Of a stretch of 64,000 nt of DNA, positions 22,781 to 35,100 are shown one piece after another. The notes below the pieces were generated by a model. That model made no database searches. It was not told the DNA's origin and saw only the letters and a list, made by a program, of their open reading frames with translations. Source of the DNA: Oopsacas minuta. Lineage: Eukaryota; Porifera; Hexactinellida; Lyssacinosida; Leucopsacidae. Both the position numbers and the translations under genes were made by a program. The stretch covers positions 1 through 64,000 of the forward strand of contig JAKMXF010000006.1 in NCBI GenBank assembly GCA_024704765.1, given 5' to 3'. Each line of letters begins with the position of its first letter. Position 1 is the stretch's first letter.

Positions 22781-25700
22781 CTACAAAGTGGATTGATCCG
22801 TAGCTTTTACATCAGTTTCCTTAGTAAGTTTCATTCTTACAGTTTCATCGTTTCTCCTCCTCAATCTCCTATCTTTTTTCCTATCATCTTCCCAGAAGCA
22901 ACAAAATACCAAGAAAATCCCCAAAGCTATCAAACCAACAATTATCAGCACCACTACGACAAAGATGGGAGTTACGATGCAGAGTACGCAAACAACTGGT
23001 TCAACCACTAAAATTAAAATTACATTTGATTAATATACCCGATGAAATACATAGAATTCGAAAATATTTGTATATACATATTATACTCTTTCTAAAGTAT
23101 TAAATTCCTTTATCCCGAGGTCTGTGATCCGTGTATTATTGATATAAAGTAGTTATTTTTACTATATTTGTGATTAAATTATCCATTTTCTCATTGTAGA
23201 CTTATGGATTTGTATAAATGATAAATACATAGCAAATTTTGCCTTGTACTAGATTCACAATACAAGTCCCATTAATCTTCAAATATTCCAGGATTTTCGC
23301 TCCTTACCGGCTTATCCTATTGGAAATTCCATCTCCCCCTAGGACTAACTGTTAATTCACACAATACAATCGCCCAAAACATTTTATTAACAATTTACCT
23401 AAAGGAAATGTAACAGCTGATTCTGTTTGTGACCTTGGCCCCTCTCCTATAATATTCACCACAGTAACATACACTTTGTACTCTTGATCCACTGTTAAAT
23501 TTGACAAAATATATGAGTAAGACCCAAGAGTAGTCACAGGATAGAACACAAATTCATATTCACACTCTGAAGTATAATATAGGTTGAATCCAGTCAGATT
23601 TGAGTTGAGAGAGGTAATGTCTATCTCCCAAGTTACTGTAACACTGCTCGGATCATCTGCGGTAACTGCTACATTAAGTGGTGCTCCAGTGGGACCTAAT
23701 TGGAAAATTGATTAGAGACAACTCCCGTAATATCGAACATGGATATATCAAAATACCCGCTTATATCGAAGTCTGAAATTGTGCGAATAAGGTCCCAATT
23801 CGCCAATTGACCATCTAATGACAATTCGCCTGATAGTAACTATAATTCTATTCCAATGAGTAACTGTTCGCATTTTGTTTGTAAAACATTTTCATCAACA
23901 ATATTTTCAAGCTGGGGTCTTTGTGTTAAATTTTTAAGGCACGGTACGTTACTACAGTAGATCTGGAAATTTATATTTTGAATATATTACGTGTGCATTT
24001 TTTCATGTCTTGCATGACTACAGGACAGGGCACCCAACAATGGGTCGACGAATATTCGTTATATTTTCATTGCTACACAAACCACGAAAATATTTTGACT
24101 ATCTGCCTTATATGATTACTGGTAATTGTCTGTTTTTGTTTTAAAATTCAATATATTTAATTCAAACGCTAAGACTGTTATCATTAAATATTATAGCACG
24201 AAGTCCGATTATAATACCAATTAATTGATATATTTCAACCAAATATGAAATCGCTTATAGAATAGAATGAATTATTAACATTCTTTCGAATTAATTATTC
24301 CAAATATTAGGTCAACAAGTCTAATGAAGTGGGAGAGAGGTTATCTCCAATAAAAGACTTAATGCATATTTAATGAGAACTTACTTGCTTCTGTTGTTGA
24401 GTATTCAATTACAAGAGCTATTCCAGTTCCTTCAGAATTAATCGCGCTGATTTCGATTTCATAATTATTAAATTCCTTCAACCCGGTGATTTGTAAGAAC
24501 TCAAAGTGTGTTGCTGGATAGGTCTGATCTGCTACCCATAAGTATTTAGTTCTAGTTAAAGTATCCAATACTAGGCCTGTGTAACTAAATTTATAGCCAG
24601 TTATCAAACTGTTCTGCATAGCTCCTTCAGGAGGGAGTATGTATACATCCAAAGAGTTAGAGCCTGAAATTACTTTATACAGAATTGGTGCTCCAGTGGG
24701 TGCTGTAGATAAAATGGGTTCAATAAAGTTGTACACAATTTTGACATATAATTTACGTATTTGTTCAATATGTACCGAAACAAGCTTGTATATACTACAA
24801 ACAAGGAATTATCCAGGAGCGTGAAAATTGAGGATCTTTACCCATATCGTAACACTAATTGACTGATTTAGGCATATGAAATTATTTTGGGAATTTTTTG
24901 ATTTCAACGCCTACCACGGTATATGTCAACATGTTCCGTAATATAGACGCGGTTATAACATACCACCTAGTGCATACTTGCCAACTGTCTCGTTTTTGGC
25001 GTGACGTCCCGATTTTTTGGACATATGTTAATGTCCCCCCAAAACGTGACAAAAAACTTGAATTGTCCCGCTTTATCGTAGTCTAGTCTAATACAAATAT
25101 GCCGTCCCGCGATGTCCCGCTAAATTAGTGTCTACCTTCAGAAATTTGGTACTAAGATACACAATTTCCATTCCCTACACACAATACCTGAAGGTTGAGT
25201 AGTCATTGTGAGTATCAATGGGTAACCTAGTCCAGCATTATTCTCAGCTCTAATCTCAATTGTGTATGTATCGTATTCTTCTAGCCCTCTGATTTCATAA
25301 GATTCGTTTGCTGTAGCAGGATATGTTGTATCAGTCACTGTAATAGACTCTGTGTAAGTAGTTGTATCGAATCGTTGTCCCGTGTATTTAACCTCATAGC
25401 TTGTAATCAATCCGTTCTGTAGGGTATCATTGGGCGGATTTACTACCACCGTGATGGTAGTTGATTCTGAACTTATCATGGCTAATTCTGGTGCGTAAGG
25501 TACTAAAAGATATATGATTGATTATAAATTAACCAATGCCAGTATTGTTGTCAGCTATCTATTGAATTGTATTATAATTACATCCTGTGCTGACAGGATA
25601 GTAATCTAATGGAATTATATAGTGACTCTATTAATTTGAGGCACTAAGAGTAATTTTATTAATTTGCTATGCTGTCTACACAGATTCTAATTTTGCATTA

Positions 25701-26888
25701 TTTTTATTGTGAAACCGATGACTTGTATGATATTTAACCACAATAATGGCGAAATCTAATTAGATGAACGCGAAGAGTAAGAATTTTATTTTCCAACCAA
25801 ATAATAATTTGGCCGAAATGCATGCAATTATATCAGTTGCCGATTCATTTAAGTACTCGATTTTAATTCCATAGAATAATTATAGCTGATCCTCACCTGC
25901 TTTTAAAGTAACACCAGTTATTGCTGAAGTTGCGGGACTTTGTCGTGTTGCACCAAGAGCCTTTAGGGTCAAGCTATATGTATTCATCTCCTCCAATCCA
26001 GTTATAGTGTAGCTAAACTCCTCTAGCGGTACAACACACGGCACATTGTAAGTTATAGTAGTAGTAGTTCGTTCTAAAGGATATCCTTTGTATACAATCT
26101 CGAATCCTTCTTCAATCTCTAAATTTGGCTGGACTGTTGGAATTCTCCAAAACAATTCAATCGTAGTTTCAGTGGTAGTCGTTACGCTGAAATCGATGGG
26201 AGTTTGTGGTGCACCGGGGACTATAATAAATAGAGATCAAATATACTGAACAATGTTAATTCAAATATCGTCATGATCATGTGAACAGAATGTACTAGTA
26301 TAATGAGAAAAATTGACCACCCTTCACTCAATAACGTTCTTTTCTTTGACTTTTTCTCCAATCCCACAATCGAGATATGACTATTACCAGAGGCGGAACA
26401 TGCGGCATATGCCACACCAACAATTGTGTGTACCCACCAGAATCTTATACAGAAAGGTATAACGGGTGCGACATTACCGCATCTGTGTCCACTTCTTTGC
26501 TACACCTATCCCTATGATCGTGTGATCCTGGCTACGCCTCCGACTATTAGTCTCTAGAGCTCTAATGAGATACGTACAATGTTTTGATTTATAACCACTC
26601 ATGTTTCCTAAAACCTATTAAGGGCAGCTCCTATAGGCATGGACGATGTACGACGTCCGTACTAGTCCTGAAAATCTAGTAGTCCGATTTACATATAAAG
26701 AAGCTAATGGCATCGATATTCTAATATGTAACAATCGATTATAAAATGTTCTGATAGCAATCATTTATATATTGAATGTATCGGATATGAAATATGAAAA
26801 TAACAGTTATTCACTTACCTAGCGCCCTTGCAGAGAGAGCTAACGAAAAGAGTAGAGCTATGAGTAGGGTTACTTTATTACTAATCAT
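22781..26888 (-). CDS. type I membrane receptor: signal peptide, four FN3 modules, one span, PDZ-type tail
   Basis: Six exons on the minus strand: 26819-26888, 25897-26220, 25188-25502, 24385-24702, 23399-23695 and 22781-23007. All five introns are phase 1 with GT-AG ends, and the exons sum to 1551 nt (516 aa plus stop), so the frame closes exactly. Exon 1 encodes a signal peptide (MISNKVTLLIALLFSLALSA). Exons 2-5 each encode one fibronectin type III module (108, 105, 106 and 99 codons). Modules 2 and 3 share QNGLITSYEVKYTG / QNSLITGYKFSYTG and TYPAT, showing recent exon duplication. Exon 6 carries one membrane span (VVVVLIIVGLIALGIFLVFC), a basic stop-transfer and a short tail ending QSTL, a class I PDZ-ligand pattern. 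There is no kinase or phosphatase domain. Ligand unknown; likely adhesion or recognition at the cell surface. Confidence 0.85.
23745..23835. repeat. dispersed repeat family (copy 2 of 3), in FN3 receptor intron
   Basis: AAAATACCCGCTTATATCGA, then CTGAAATTGTGCGAATAAGG, then TCCCAATTCGCC, parallel to 19850-19960 and 28975-29100. Confidence 0.5.
24945..25125. repeat. CCCG-rich repeat in FN3 receptor intron
   Basis: Contains CATACTTGCCAACTGTC followed by spaced GTCCCG words. A matching piece (CATCCTTGCCAACTGTCCCG) lies near 42876-42895, and a looser one (CATACTTACCAACTCATTTT) near 53919. The class of element is not recognised. Confidence 0.4.
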
Positions 26889-27079
26889 CTTGAGTACCTA
26901 AAGATTAATTGTAATTGTTGAGACATGAACGAAATCAAATAAGTCTATCAAGAAAGAATTTTGATTAAATTTTGATGATAAAGTTGTTGCATAGTTTCTA
27001 GTGATAGTTGCATGCAACATTCCTGCAAGAAACTTACTGTTTGGAAATAGGAACATGTTCATTTCCTGCAAAAAGTTGA

Positions 27080-27395
27080 ATGAATAATTTCATACAACGT
27101 TTAAGAACCCTGTACGCCTTGTTATATGCAACACATTTCCCTCAAAATTCCCCAAAAAATTTGAATGCAATTTTGTTGCTTAAAAATTCAACATTCACCA
27201 TACAACTTCTTTGCATTCAACAAAGTTGCATCGTGTATAGGGGCTTAAACGAAAATGGCGGTCTGGACTTTTTAAGTTATCTGAAAAACTTTAAGGCAAC
27301 CATACAACCTTGTTGCACCTAACAATGTAAAATACACGGTGCAGCAATTTTGCATGCAGCAAAGTTGCATCGTGTATGGTTAGCTTAAGATAGTC
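27080..27395. repeat. repeat with two GTTGCATCGTGTAT words
   Basis: The word CAAAGTTGCATCGTGTAT occurs at about 27222 and 27361, each followed by GGCTTAA or AGCTTAA within a few bases, and CATACAAC occurs at similar distances before each. Looks like a direct duplication of about 139 bp. Confidence 0.55.
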
Positions 27396-28160
27396 CCATT
27401 TAACAAAGTGAGAATAATAAAACTAGCCTCCTCAGGAACATATATATCCTTACATGCACGGTACAAATAAAATACAGTATAACCTGTGATAATTCCACTA
27501 CTGTGAATCCTGTTTACTATTACAAAAAGTTCAAAAATATTAATCGGACATAAGTACGTACTTTTATTATCTGACAATTTTCGTATCTAACGAGTATCTG
27601 ATTAAACAAGTTTATTGCTACTATAAGATATTAGGAATTTTGAATATATATTTTTACAATATCAACAAAGAAATGCGATCTACTACTTACAAAATATATT
27701 AATTCATTGAAAATTGAATTCTTTTATTACGAATATTAAAAGTGAAAATATTTCTGTTATTATAGAATAATCAAACGAGTGTCCCCTTAATAATAATTGT
27801 ATTAAATTACACATCAACCAGCAGCCAACCTTGATAATGAAAGCAACAACACAGTAAAGGAATATTTATTCTACAGAATCTTTTCTTCTATTATATAGTC
27901 ACAATCTGTATTGTCACTCTGGTGGAGATAATAGATTTTTATAGGGAGCTATAATATGTAAAATATGTGATTCAAATTCGGTACTTAGTACAATCAGGTC
28001 ACAATTGAAAATGTCAAATCGATAGACTTGGGTTGCAACTGAGGTATTTTCTTCTCTATAAATGATTAGCAGTTACAAAGTAATGACTAATAGTAATTTG
28101 AAATACACAACTCAATATGAATGTCTGTAATCTGTTTTCATTTTATAATAATACAGTGGA

Positions 28161-28305
28161 CCAGGACTGTATCAACTCATTTTGATGGCAAAATCAACTC
28201 ATTTTTTTCTACCAACTCATTCATTTTTATTGCATCAACTCATTTCAACTCATTCAATAAAATGAGTTGATTTTGCCAACTCAAAATGAGTTGATACAGC
28301 CCTGG
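28161..28305. mobile_element. foldback MITE built from CAACTCATT/AATGAGTTG words
   Basis: Ends CCAGGACTGTATCAACTCAT and ATGAGTTGATACAGCCCTGG are near-perfect inverted copies. Between them CAACTCATT and its complement alternate. A second copy with the same right end lies at 28510-28690. Confidence 0.7.
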
Positions 28306-28509
28306 GGCCAAGATAGTGAGTAATTACCTGGGTATGGTTGATCAGTAAAGTATCTTATCAAATTGTGTTACACTATGTATGATTAGGAATATAAATGCAG
28401 TCTGATATACATTGAATGGTTGGAATCAACTATGGTTTTTTCTTCACAAGACAATCTCCTATTACCGTATCAGAGATCATTAACATAATAAACCGAAAGA
28501 AAAATATGC

Positions 28510-28690
28510 GTAAATGAGTTGATCAGCCAACTCATTATCTAAAATGAGTTGGTTTAATCAACTCATTTCTAAAAGGAGTTGGTTCAATCAACTCATTTCA
28601 ACTAATTTCATTGAACTATCAACTCATTCAACTCATTCAATAAAATGAGTTGATTTTGCCAACTCAAAATGAGTTGATACAGCCCTGTAG
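28510..28690. repeat. second copy of the CAACTCATT element
   Basis: Right end AAAATGAGTTGATACAGCCC as in 28161-28305, with the 10-mer TCAACTCATT or its complement repeated many times. The left end is rearranged (GAGTTGATCAGCCAACTCAT). Confidence 0.65.
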
Positions 28691-28974
28691 TGGACTCAAC
28701 TTAATAGGATTGCATCGGGAAACTGTGGACCAAGCCATTTTTGGCTCGATTAACGTCCTGGTCTGATTAATCGGACACATTTTACACTATTTGTATAATT
28801 CTGTTCTTGGCCAAGTGACCAGATTGACCAGATGTTATACATGTAATTTGATTCTGTGATGTATATGTAATATAATTCTGTGAAATAATCAGGATCGTAT
28901 TCTACGCACTCTTGACAATGTGTTGAAATCCAATTTCTTCAAAATGTATATATGGTCAACTGACTCAACTCCCG

Positions 28975-29100
28975 GTACCGTTTAATATATCCAAATGCCC
29001 GCTTACATAGGAGTAGAAATTTTCAAATATGGTCCAAAACTGCCTAAGTAACCTAGATTTCATCTGCTTAATAGAATTCCGCTTATACCAAATCTATTTT
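28975..29100. repeat. dispersed repeat family (copy 3 of 3)
   Basis: CCAAATGCCCGCTTACATAG, then GGTCCAAAACTGCCTAAGTA, then CCGCTTATACC, parallel to 19850-19960 and 23745-23835. Confidence 0.5.
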
Positions 29101-30237
29101 CAAATACATTTTCAATTTGTCAATCTTCATGTTATTTAATATATCTACTAGATATATCAACACGGAAAATCATGTACACCCGCACTACAGTCGTAGCTCT
29201 ATGATTTTAGAAAGGGCAAAACAGCTCCAGTTTACCAAAGAGCGATAGTTACAGTAAGAAACATAAAAAGCATATATCACACAAATATTCGCAACATAAC
29301 AACTATTTCCCAAAAACCAATGATTGTTGCCAGAAATATTTTGACTCTTAGACATTCAACAATAGACATTAATGAAGCAAAGATATTCAAACGAATACAC
29401 TGCATGAATGATTTATGTATATTGTTCCCTATTCAGAAATCTATTCCATTAATATATATTCTTTGTAGTTGGTTGAGGTGCTATTTGCAAGAAGATAGTA
29501 GACATATTATGAAATATGTAGAGTTTTCATTAGCTTATCTCCTGTATGCGGGGTTATATCTTTTTCATATGTACTTGATAGAAAGAAACGATATTATTCA
29601 AACTATACTTTGTAAGTATCTCTATACAAGACATATTTAGATTATTTCTTATTCTGTCCTGCTTTGCAGTTTTGAAATGATTTATTCAATATTAAATCAT
29701 TATTCATTATGTAACACTGTTGTGATATGTTAGTTAATTGATATTTACCATACAAATGTAAGTACCAGCCAATTGGATTTCGTCTATTTTGGTCGCTACA
29801 AAATAAGTTTCTTCAAATTTTAGAATTAAACGAGCATTATGGCTCGTCGTTTCGAAATGAACTCTGCGCATTGCGCCTCGAGGTATCCATTATTCTCCAA
29901 ATTGACAGCCCCTTTGTGTATTATAATAAAGATATACGTATATGACAAATATATTATTGAATTATTTTGTAAGATCAACACCCTTTGTAGCTGTTGAGAG
30001 CTAATATCTACGTATATTTTGAGATTTGGCTAATTTGTTACTTTATATTCATAAAAATAAGAATAAATTTCACCAAAAATAAGATATTTTGACGATGATA
30101 ATCACACATCAAATATTTATCTTGCTGCTCATCATGGATCACCCTAGACGAATCTGTAATAACTATTATAAATTTGTGGATATTCACTGGTTTCTCTAAT
30201 GTGTGCTAGAACTCAAATCAAATACATATTGATTATG

Positions 30238-30293
30238 CTATCAGCTGCAAGATGAATTCATAACATGGTATGAATTCCTGCAACAGCTGATAG
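30238..30293. repeat. imperfect 56-bp palindrome
   Basis: Arms CTATCAGCTG..GAATTCATA and TATGAATTC..CAGCTGATAG are inverted with a small internal mismatch or bulge and a loop of six bases. Could be a transposon remnant or transcribed hairpin. Confidence 0.6.
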
Positions 30294-31012
30294 TATCATA
30301 TTCATTCCAATGGATCGAATTTTGTGGATCGATATCTGTTTCTCAACGTCTTAAGTCTTAACCGAGTTCCAGTATATTTGACGATATATAAATTCGATTC
30401 TAAGTTGTATAATACGTTATACGTGATATATTTGAACGTATTATGCGACTAGGTTAATCTCGAATAGGAGATTTTGACATGTTTAGACTTGTATAAATCA
30501 CATTATTATCAAGTATTATATAATTTGGTCAACTAAGCTGATATTTCTCATTAACAATTCGAGAACTACTGTTTTCATTGAAAATATATATTGCAAAAAT
30601 CAGCCCGATAGAAGTTACGTCACCAAAAATTGTAGATTGAAAGTATAATACGTATTATACGTAATACGTCTTCATTAAAAGTCGTATTAAACAACTTAAA
30701 ATTCGAATACCTGTATACTCTATCTTCTTGATGTGGATGTTAAATGTAACCTTCTTTATAATATACAATGGCATCTCAATACCAAGGAATATCGAAATGT
30801 CCCGATTATCATGAGTTCGTATTAGCCAGATTAGTACCAAGTGAATATCCTTATTTTAGTAGGGAACAGATTTGTATAAATATTTGTGTCTTATCCGAAA
30901 ATTTGTATTAACCGTGTTCGTATTAAGGAGGTTCCTCTGTAATCATTGTATGAACTGGTTTCCAAGTGTTCTTACTCTGTGTATGTATAATTTTAAAAAC
31001 CTTTAGTTTCAA

Positions 31013-31867
31013 ATGTCAACAACAATAACAACAACAACAACAATAACAACAACACGTGGTAACATTACATTATTTGGAATTCCCATAATGATCCTACCAT
31101 ATTCTATACAGTACGCGATTATATTAATCGGATTTCTAATCTCATTTTCTATTCAAACTCTGATACCAATAGTAACAGATCTAAGACAAGATATTAGTAT
31201 AATTTTCCTATTGCAAGATCTATTTGTATTCATATTCGCTTATATCATGAAGCTAGCACGACCTCCATCACGATCTGATTGTCCAATCTTCTATTATTAT
31301 TTCTTGTCTGTAGCTTATACAATATCCTCTGTATTTGGTTTCATAATAGAAATTGATCCTAAATACTGTTTCCTTGCGAAAATATTTGTGGTTTTCGCCC
31401 TAATATCAGATGCTCAAAATAAATGTATATTTATATTGGTAAGATATATTATACTGCTATGTCTTATAGCAGCTGTATATTATCTTGTTAATGAGATTCC
31501 ATATATATTTGGATTATATGGATTTTCTTTTCTCATTTTCTTGCAAATTCTATTCAAGATTGAAGCGAAATATTCCCCAGTTAACTCTGAGATAATTTCC
31601 TATTTATTCGGTATCTCTTTTGTATTATCTTTTTCTTTTTATATTTTCCAATCGGTTCATAATACAGATTTTCCTAGCCATCTTGGTATATCTGTTTTGA
31701 TTGCTTACGCACTCTCAAATTTGATTTTTGTGAAGATATCTTTCCTATTAACTGGGTTAAAAATATTTGGTTCCAATTCTATCAAATTTTTTATTTTATT
31801 TGAATCTATTCTGTATATATTTATCAAACAAATTGGAACTAATTTTCTAGTTAATTATTTTGATTAA
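31013..31867 (+). CDS. unrecognised multi-pass membrane protein
   Basis: 284-aa intact frame with an ATG followed by a threonine/isoleucine-rich start (MSTTITTTTTITTT). About eight hydrophobic stretches follow, for example YAIILIGFLISFSIQTLIP, ISIIFLLQDLFVFIFAYIM, SEIISYLFGISFVLSFSFYI and FFILFESILYIFI. Short polar loops carry few charges. I do not recognise a family signature; transporter and TMEM86/YhhN-type motifs were looked for by eye and not found. Length, membrane periodicity and lack of stops make it likely to be a real gene, though an AT-rich chance frame can also look hydrophobic. It lies 262 bp before the GGX-core protein on the same strand. Confidence 0.55.
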   Translation: MSTTITTTTTITTTRGNITLFGIPIMILPYSIQYAIILIGFLISFSIQTLIPIVTDLRQDISIIFLLQDLFVFIFAYIMKLARPPSRSDCPIFYYYFLSVAYTISSVFGFIIEIDPKYCFLAKIFVVFALISDAQNKCIFILVRYIILLCLIAAVYYLVNEIPYIFGLYGFSFLIFLQILFKIEAKYSPVNSEIISYLFGISFVLSFSFYIFQSVHNTDFPSHLGISVLIAYALSNLIFVKISFLLTGLKIFGSNSIKFFILFESILYIFIKQIGTNFLVNYFD

Positions 31868-32129
31868 AACTCTGAATAAATAATTTATGAATTCCGAATT
31901 TTAATTATTCTCATTACAGAGACTGTTAATGCGTCTTTACTTAATAAATGCAATATTATAATGGCATTTCACTGAGCTTACTTTTAACAATATTTGGTTT
32001 CTTAGTCTGGATTCGAATTGCATTATATGCTATACTTTTCATGCAACTGAATGGTCTATTCATTTATATGCATATGATTTCGATTCATTAATGATTCCAA
32101 TTTAATAATATATTGTTTTGAGATAAGTT

Positions 32130-35100
32130 ATGAGCGATATTGTCCCGATACTTTCACCAGGGGTTGTACAGGAATACACCTGTCATTGCAGCCGAAAGAG
32201 TAAAATTCTTAAAAGATGGAAGAATGCAAAGATTGCTATCATCAGACAGGTCAATGTGGAACCGCCATTTCGAATTGTAGACAATGAAGATGATGTAGAG
32301 CATCTATTCATGCTCAATCAGGGCGAGAATGATAATGTGTTAGTCGAATTCGTTGATGATGACCCTCATGAACCAGAAAAATTCCTCGGAATCACCGTTA
32401 CTTGCAAACTAGAAAATTCGGTCACCACATTAAAAATGAAAGATATTGCACAACAGAGATGGTTAATGGCTTGTCTAGGTGCAACAGGTCGTGGTCTGTT
32501 CTCTCCTATCCTGGGATTGGAAGAGAGAAAGATTGAAGAACAATGGGAGGGGATCTGGGATATTACCCACGGAATCAACCCATTACAAACAGCTGAGGAT
32601 ATACACCATGCGATTTCACACACGACTTCCAAGATTCCAGATGATAAATGTCCTGATTACACAGAAGGTGACCTGAATGTATACTTGAGGGTACCCACAT
32701 ACAAAGCTCACCAACAGGATAAAGGGATGTTGACTGAACCCTTGAGAATACTACAAGAAGGAATAGCGATTACGAATAGACAACTTCATGATACTTTTCT
32801 GCCACCAATTGGTCCTCCAGTTTACGTTCTTATTAACATTGGATTTGGGTTAGAAGTAGGATTGAAAGCAGGACTACAAGAGCTCTGGGATCCTGTATTA
32901 AAATCTCGAATATTCATTGATCACAATCAACAACAAACTTTCTACCAAGATCCCAGAGAAGCTAAACAACCACCCCTACAATTAGAATGTCGCCAGCTGA
33001 TATATGGACCAGACAGGTTAGATGCAGGAGTGCCACGCGGCGACGAGGCCTGTTCCACTGTAGCATATCACGTGGAGAAAGTTGTTAGCAAGAAGTATAA
33101 ATGGGGAGCATGGATTTTGGCGAAAGGTATCGATGGAGTACACGGTCCGAGTGGACAGTTAGGAATGATAGGGCAAGTTGGTGCGAATGGGGTACATGGT
33201 GCGCATGCAGGAAGAGGAGGACCAGGTGGGCAGGGGGGTCAAGGATACCCAGGGACAAACGCAGGCATAGGTACGAATGGGACCAATGCCTCGGACCTCT
33301 CATTGTACCTATCAGGAGATTCTGAAAATCTAAAAATAGAAGGAACCTTAGAAGATTGCGTGAATTTAGGCGATCAATGTAGCGAGTATATTATGTGTGT
33401 GGATTGTACAGGAGGACATGGTGGGCACGGGGGTCCTGGCGGTCAGGGAGGGAAAGGAGGGACGGGAGGACATGGAGGGCATGGTGGTAGAGGACGCAGA
33501 GGGCACAGCGGAGGCAGTAAGCATAGAGGGGGAAGAGGAGGACGTGGGGGTGATGGTGGACAGGGCGGTCAGGGTGGTGTTGGAGGGATTGGTGGACGAG
33601 GTGGTGACGCAGCAAATTCTGGTAACGGAGGACATTGTGTTATCCACTCGAGTGATCCTAAACTGCTGCATCTAGTTGAAGTAGCAGTGAATGCAGGAGA
33701 ACCTGGTAAGGGGGGACATCCAGGATTTGGAGGGGAAGGTGGAGATGGAGGGAGTGGGGGACATGGAGGGAGTGGGGGGTCGGGAGGTAGTGGACATCCG
33801 AGCGGATCTTCTGGGTTCTCAGGATCAAGGGGTCCGGATGGGATGACTGGATACATTGGGCAAAATGGACCACCTGGCAATAACGGATTTAAGGGACGAG
33901 ATGGAGGATTACTTTTCATACTCCTTAGCACAGATGGCCAGACAGTGATCGAACAATCTGGCTATAGATACCATGTAAAAGTTGATTCCCAATCACTCAA
34001 TATTAGATCTGCAGTAGACGATGGGATATTTGAGCCTAACGAAGAAATCACAGTGGATAAATTTACTCTACAGAACATCGGGCAAATGACTTTACCTGAA
34101 GGGGCACTTGTATCAATGGTATCGACTCCAACTGTAAAATTTCATCCAATAATATTCAAGCTACCCATCCTAGCTCCACAACAAACGATGGAAGTTACTC
34201 AAGAATTTGTAGGTAGAGTATTTGATGTTCCGTCGCCCAATTCCGAGGGTCCGTATTTGGGTGAGGCCTACTTTGAAACAAGAGTTGATCTTCTAGGTCG
34301 GCCATTTGACAGTGCGAAGACAATCCACAGACTTATTGTGCAATACCCTGTTAAGGTAGATAGCATTGTTATACCAGAGAATCTAGGTAGAGGGGAACAA
34401 TCCAGCATTCATGTTACTCTAACAAACATTTCAATGCTCCATTATGGTAACTCCCCTGGATCAGGTGGAGAAATTGCCTTGAAAGTTCATTTCGACAAGA
34501 GAGTGCTGCCATTTGCAATTGTAACAGAAGATTCGAGTTGTCCTTACAGAATACATTATGATCCTAATGTGCCTGATAGTTTCTATGTTGATGTGATTCA
34601 AATACAATCTGCTAGCAAAATTACAGTCACTTTCAATGTTGTTATATCAAATACTGCTGAGTTGTTTGATAGATGTCCAGTACAGGTGGATCTCCTTTTG
34701 AGAGGGAAACTAATAGAGTATCGTCAGCATTTTATTCGTGTTATTCCCTTCTACATTCCTTCACAGCCTCCAGCTGATATCTTATTCATAACTGATAGAT
34801 CTATTTCTAGAAAAGAGTTCGTTCTCTGGCAGAGATTATTCGAATTACTAGGTGCACGAGTGGATTTCTGGGATAGAGATCGATTTGAAGGGTTCTCGTA
34901 CAAAGGTATGACAAGGTTGAGACATGAATTTAGTTGGGTAGGAAGACATAGTGGGTCACTGATTCTATTTCCAAACTCACCGTTTCAATATTTCGATCCA
35001 AATGATGTGGTTGCTCATCTTAAAGATGATAGTAGATTGAGCATTGATTCCAATTCTGTGGCAAATGATTCAGCAGTATTGTTTATAGCTGATTTACAAA

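Larger units (their letters stand above)
26889..31012. other. 4.1 kb gene-free stretch, repeat-rich
   Basis: Holds a repeat pair (27080-27395), two copies of an AATGAGTTG-based element (28161-28305, 28510-28690), a dispersed repeat (28975-29100), an imperfect palindrome (30238-30293) and a lone pogo-like end near 30915. Small frames such as 29320-29640 have no supporting features. Confidence 0.55.

Noticed and set aside
29320-29640. 106-codon frame starting with ATG
   Set aside because: AT-rich, no domain, no splice or UTR context and no homologue recognised; most likely chance.
33085-33931. Several long antisense frames rich in proline, histidine and serine
   Set aside because: They are shadows of the GGX/collagen-like repeats of the plus-strand gene; periodic GGN codons remove stops from the other frames.
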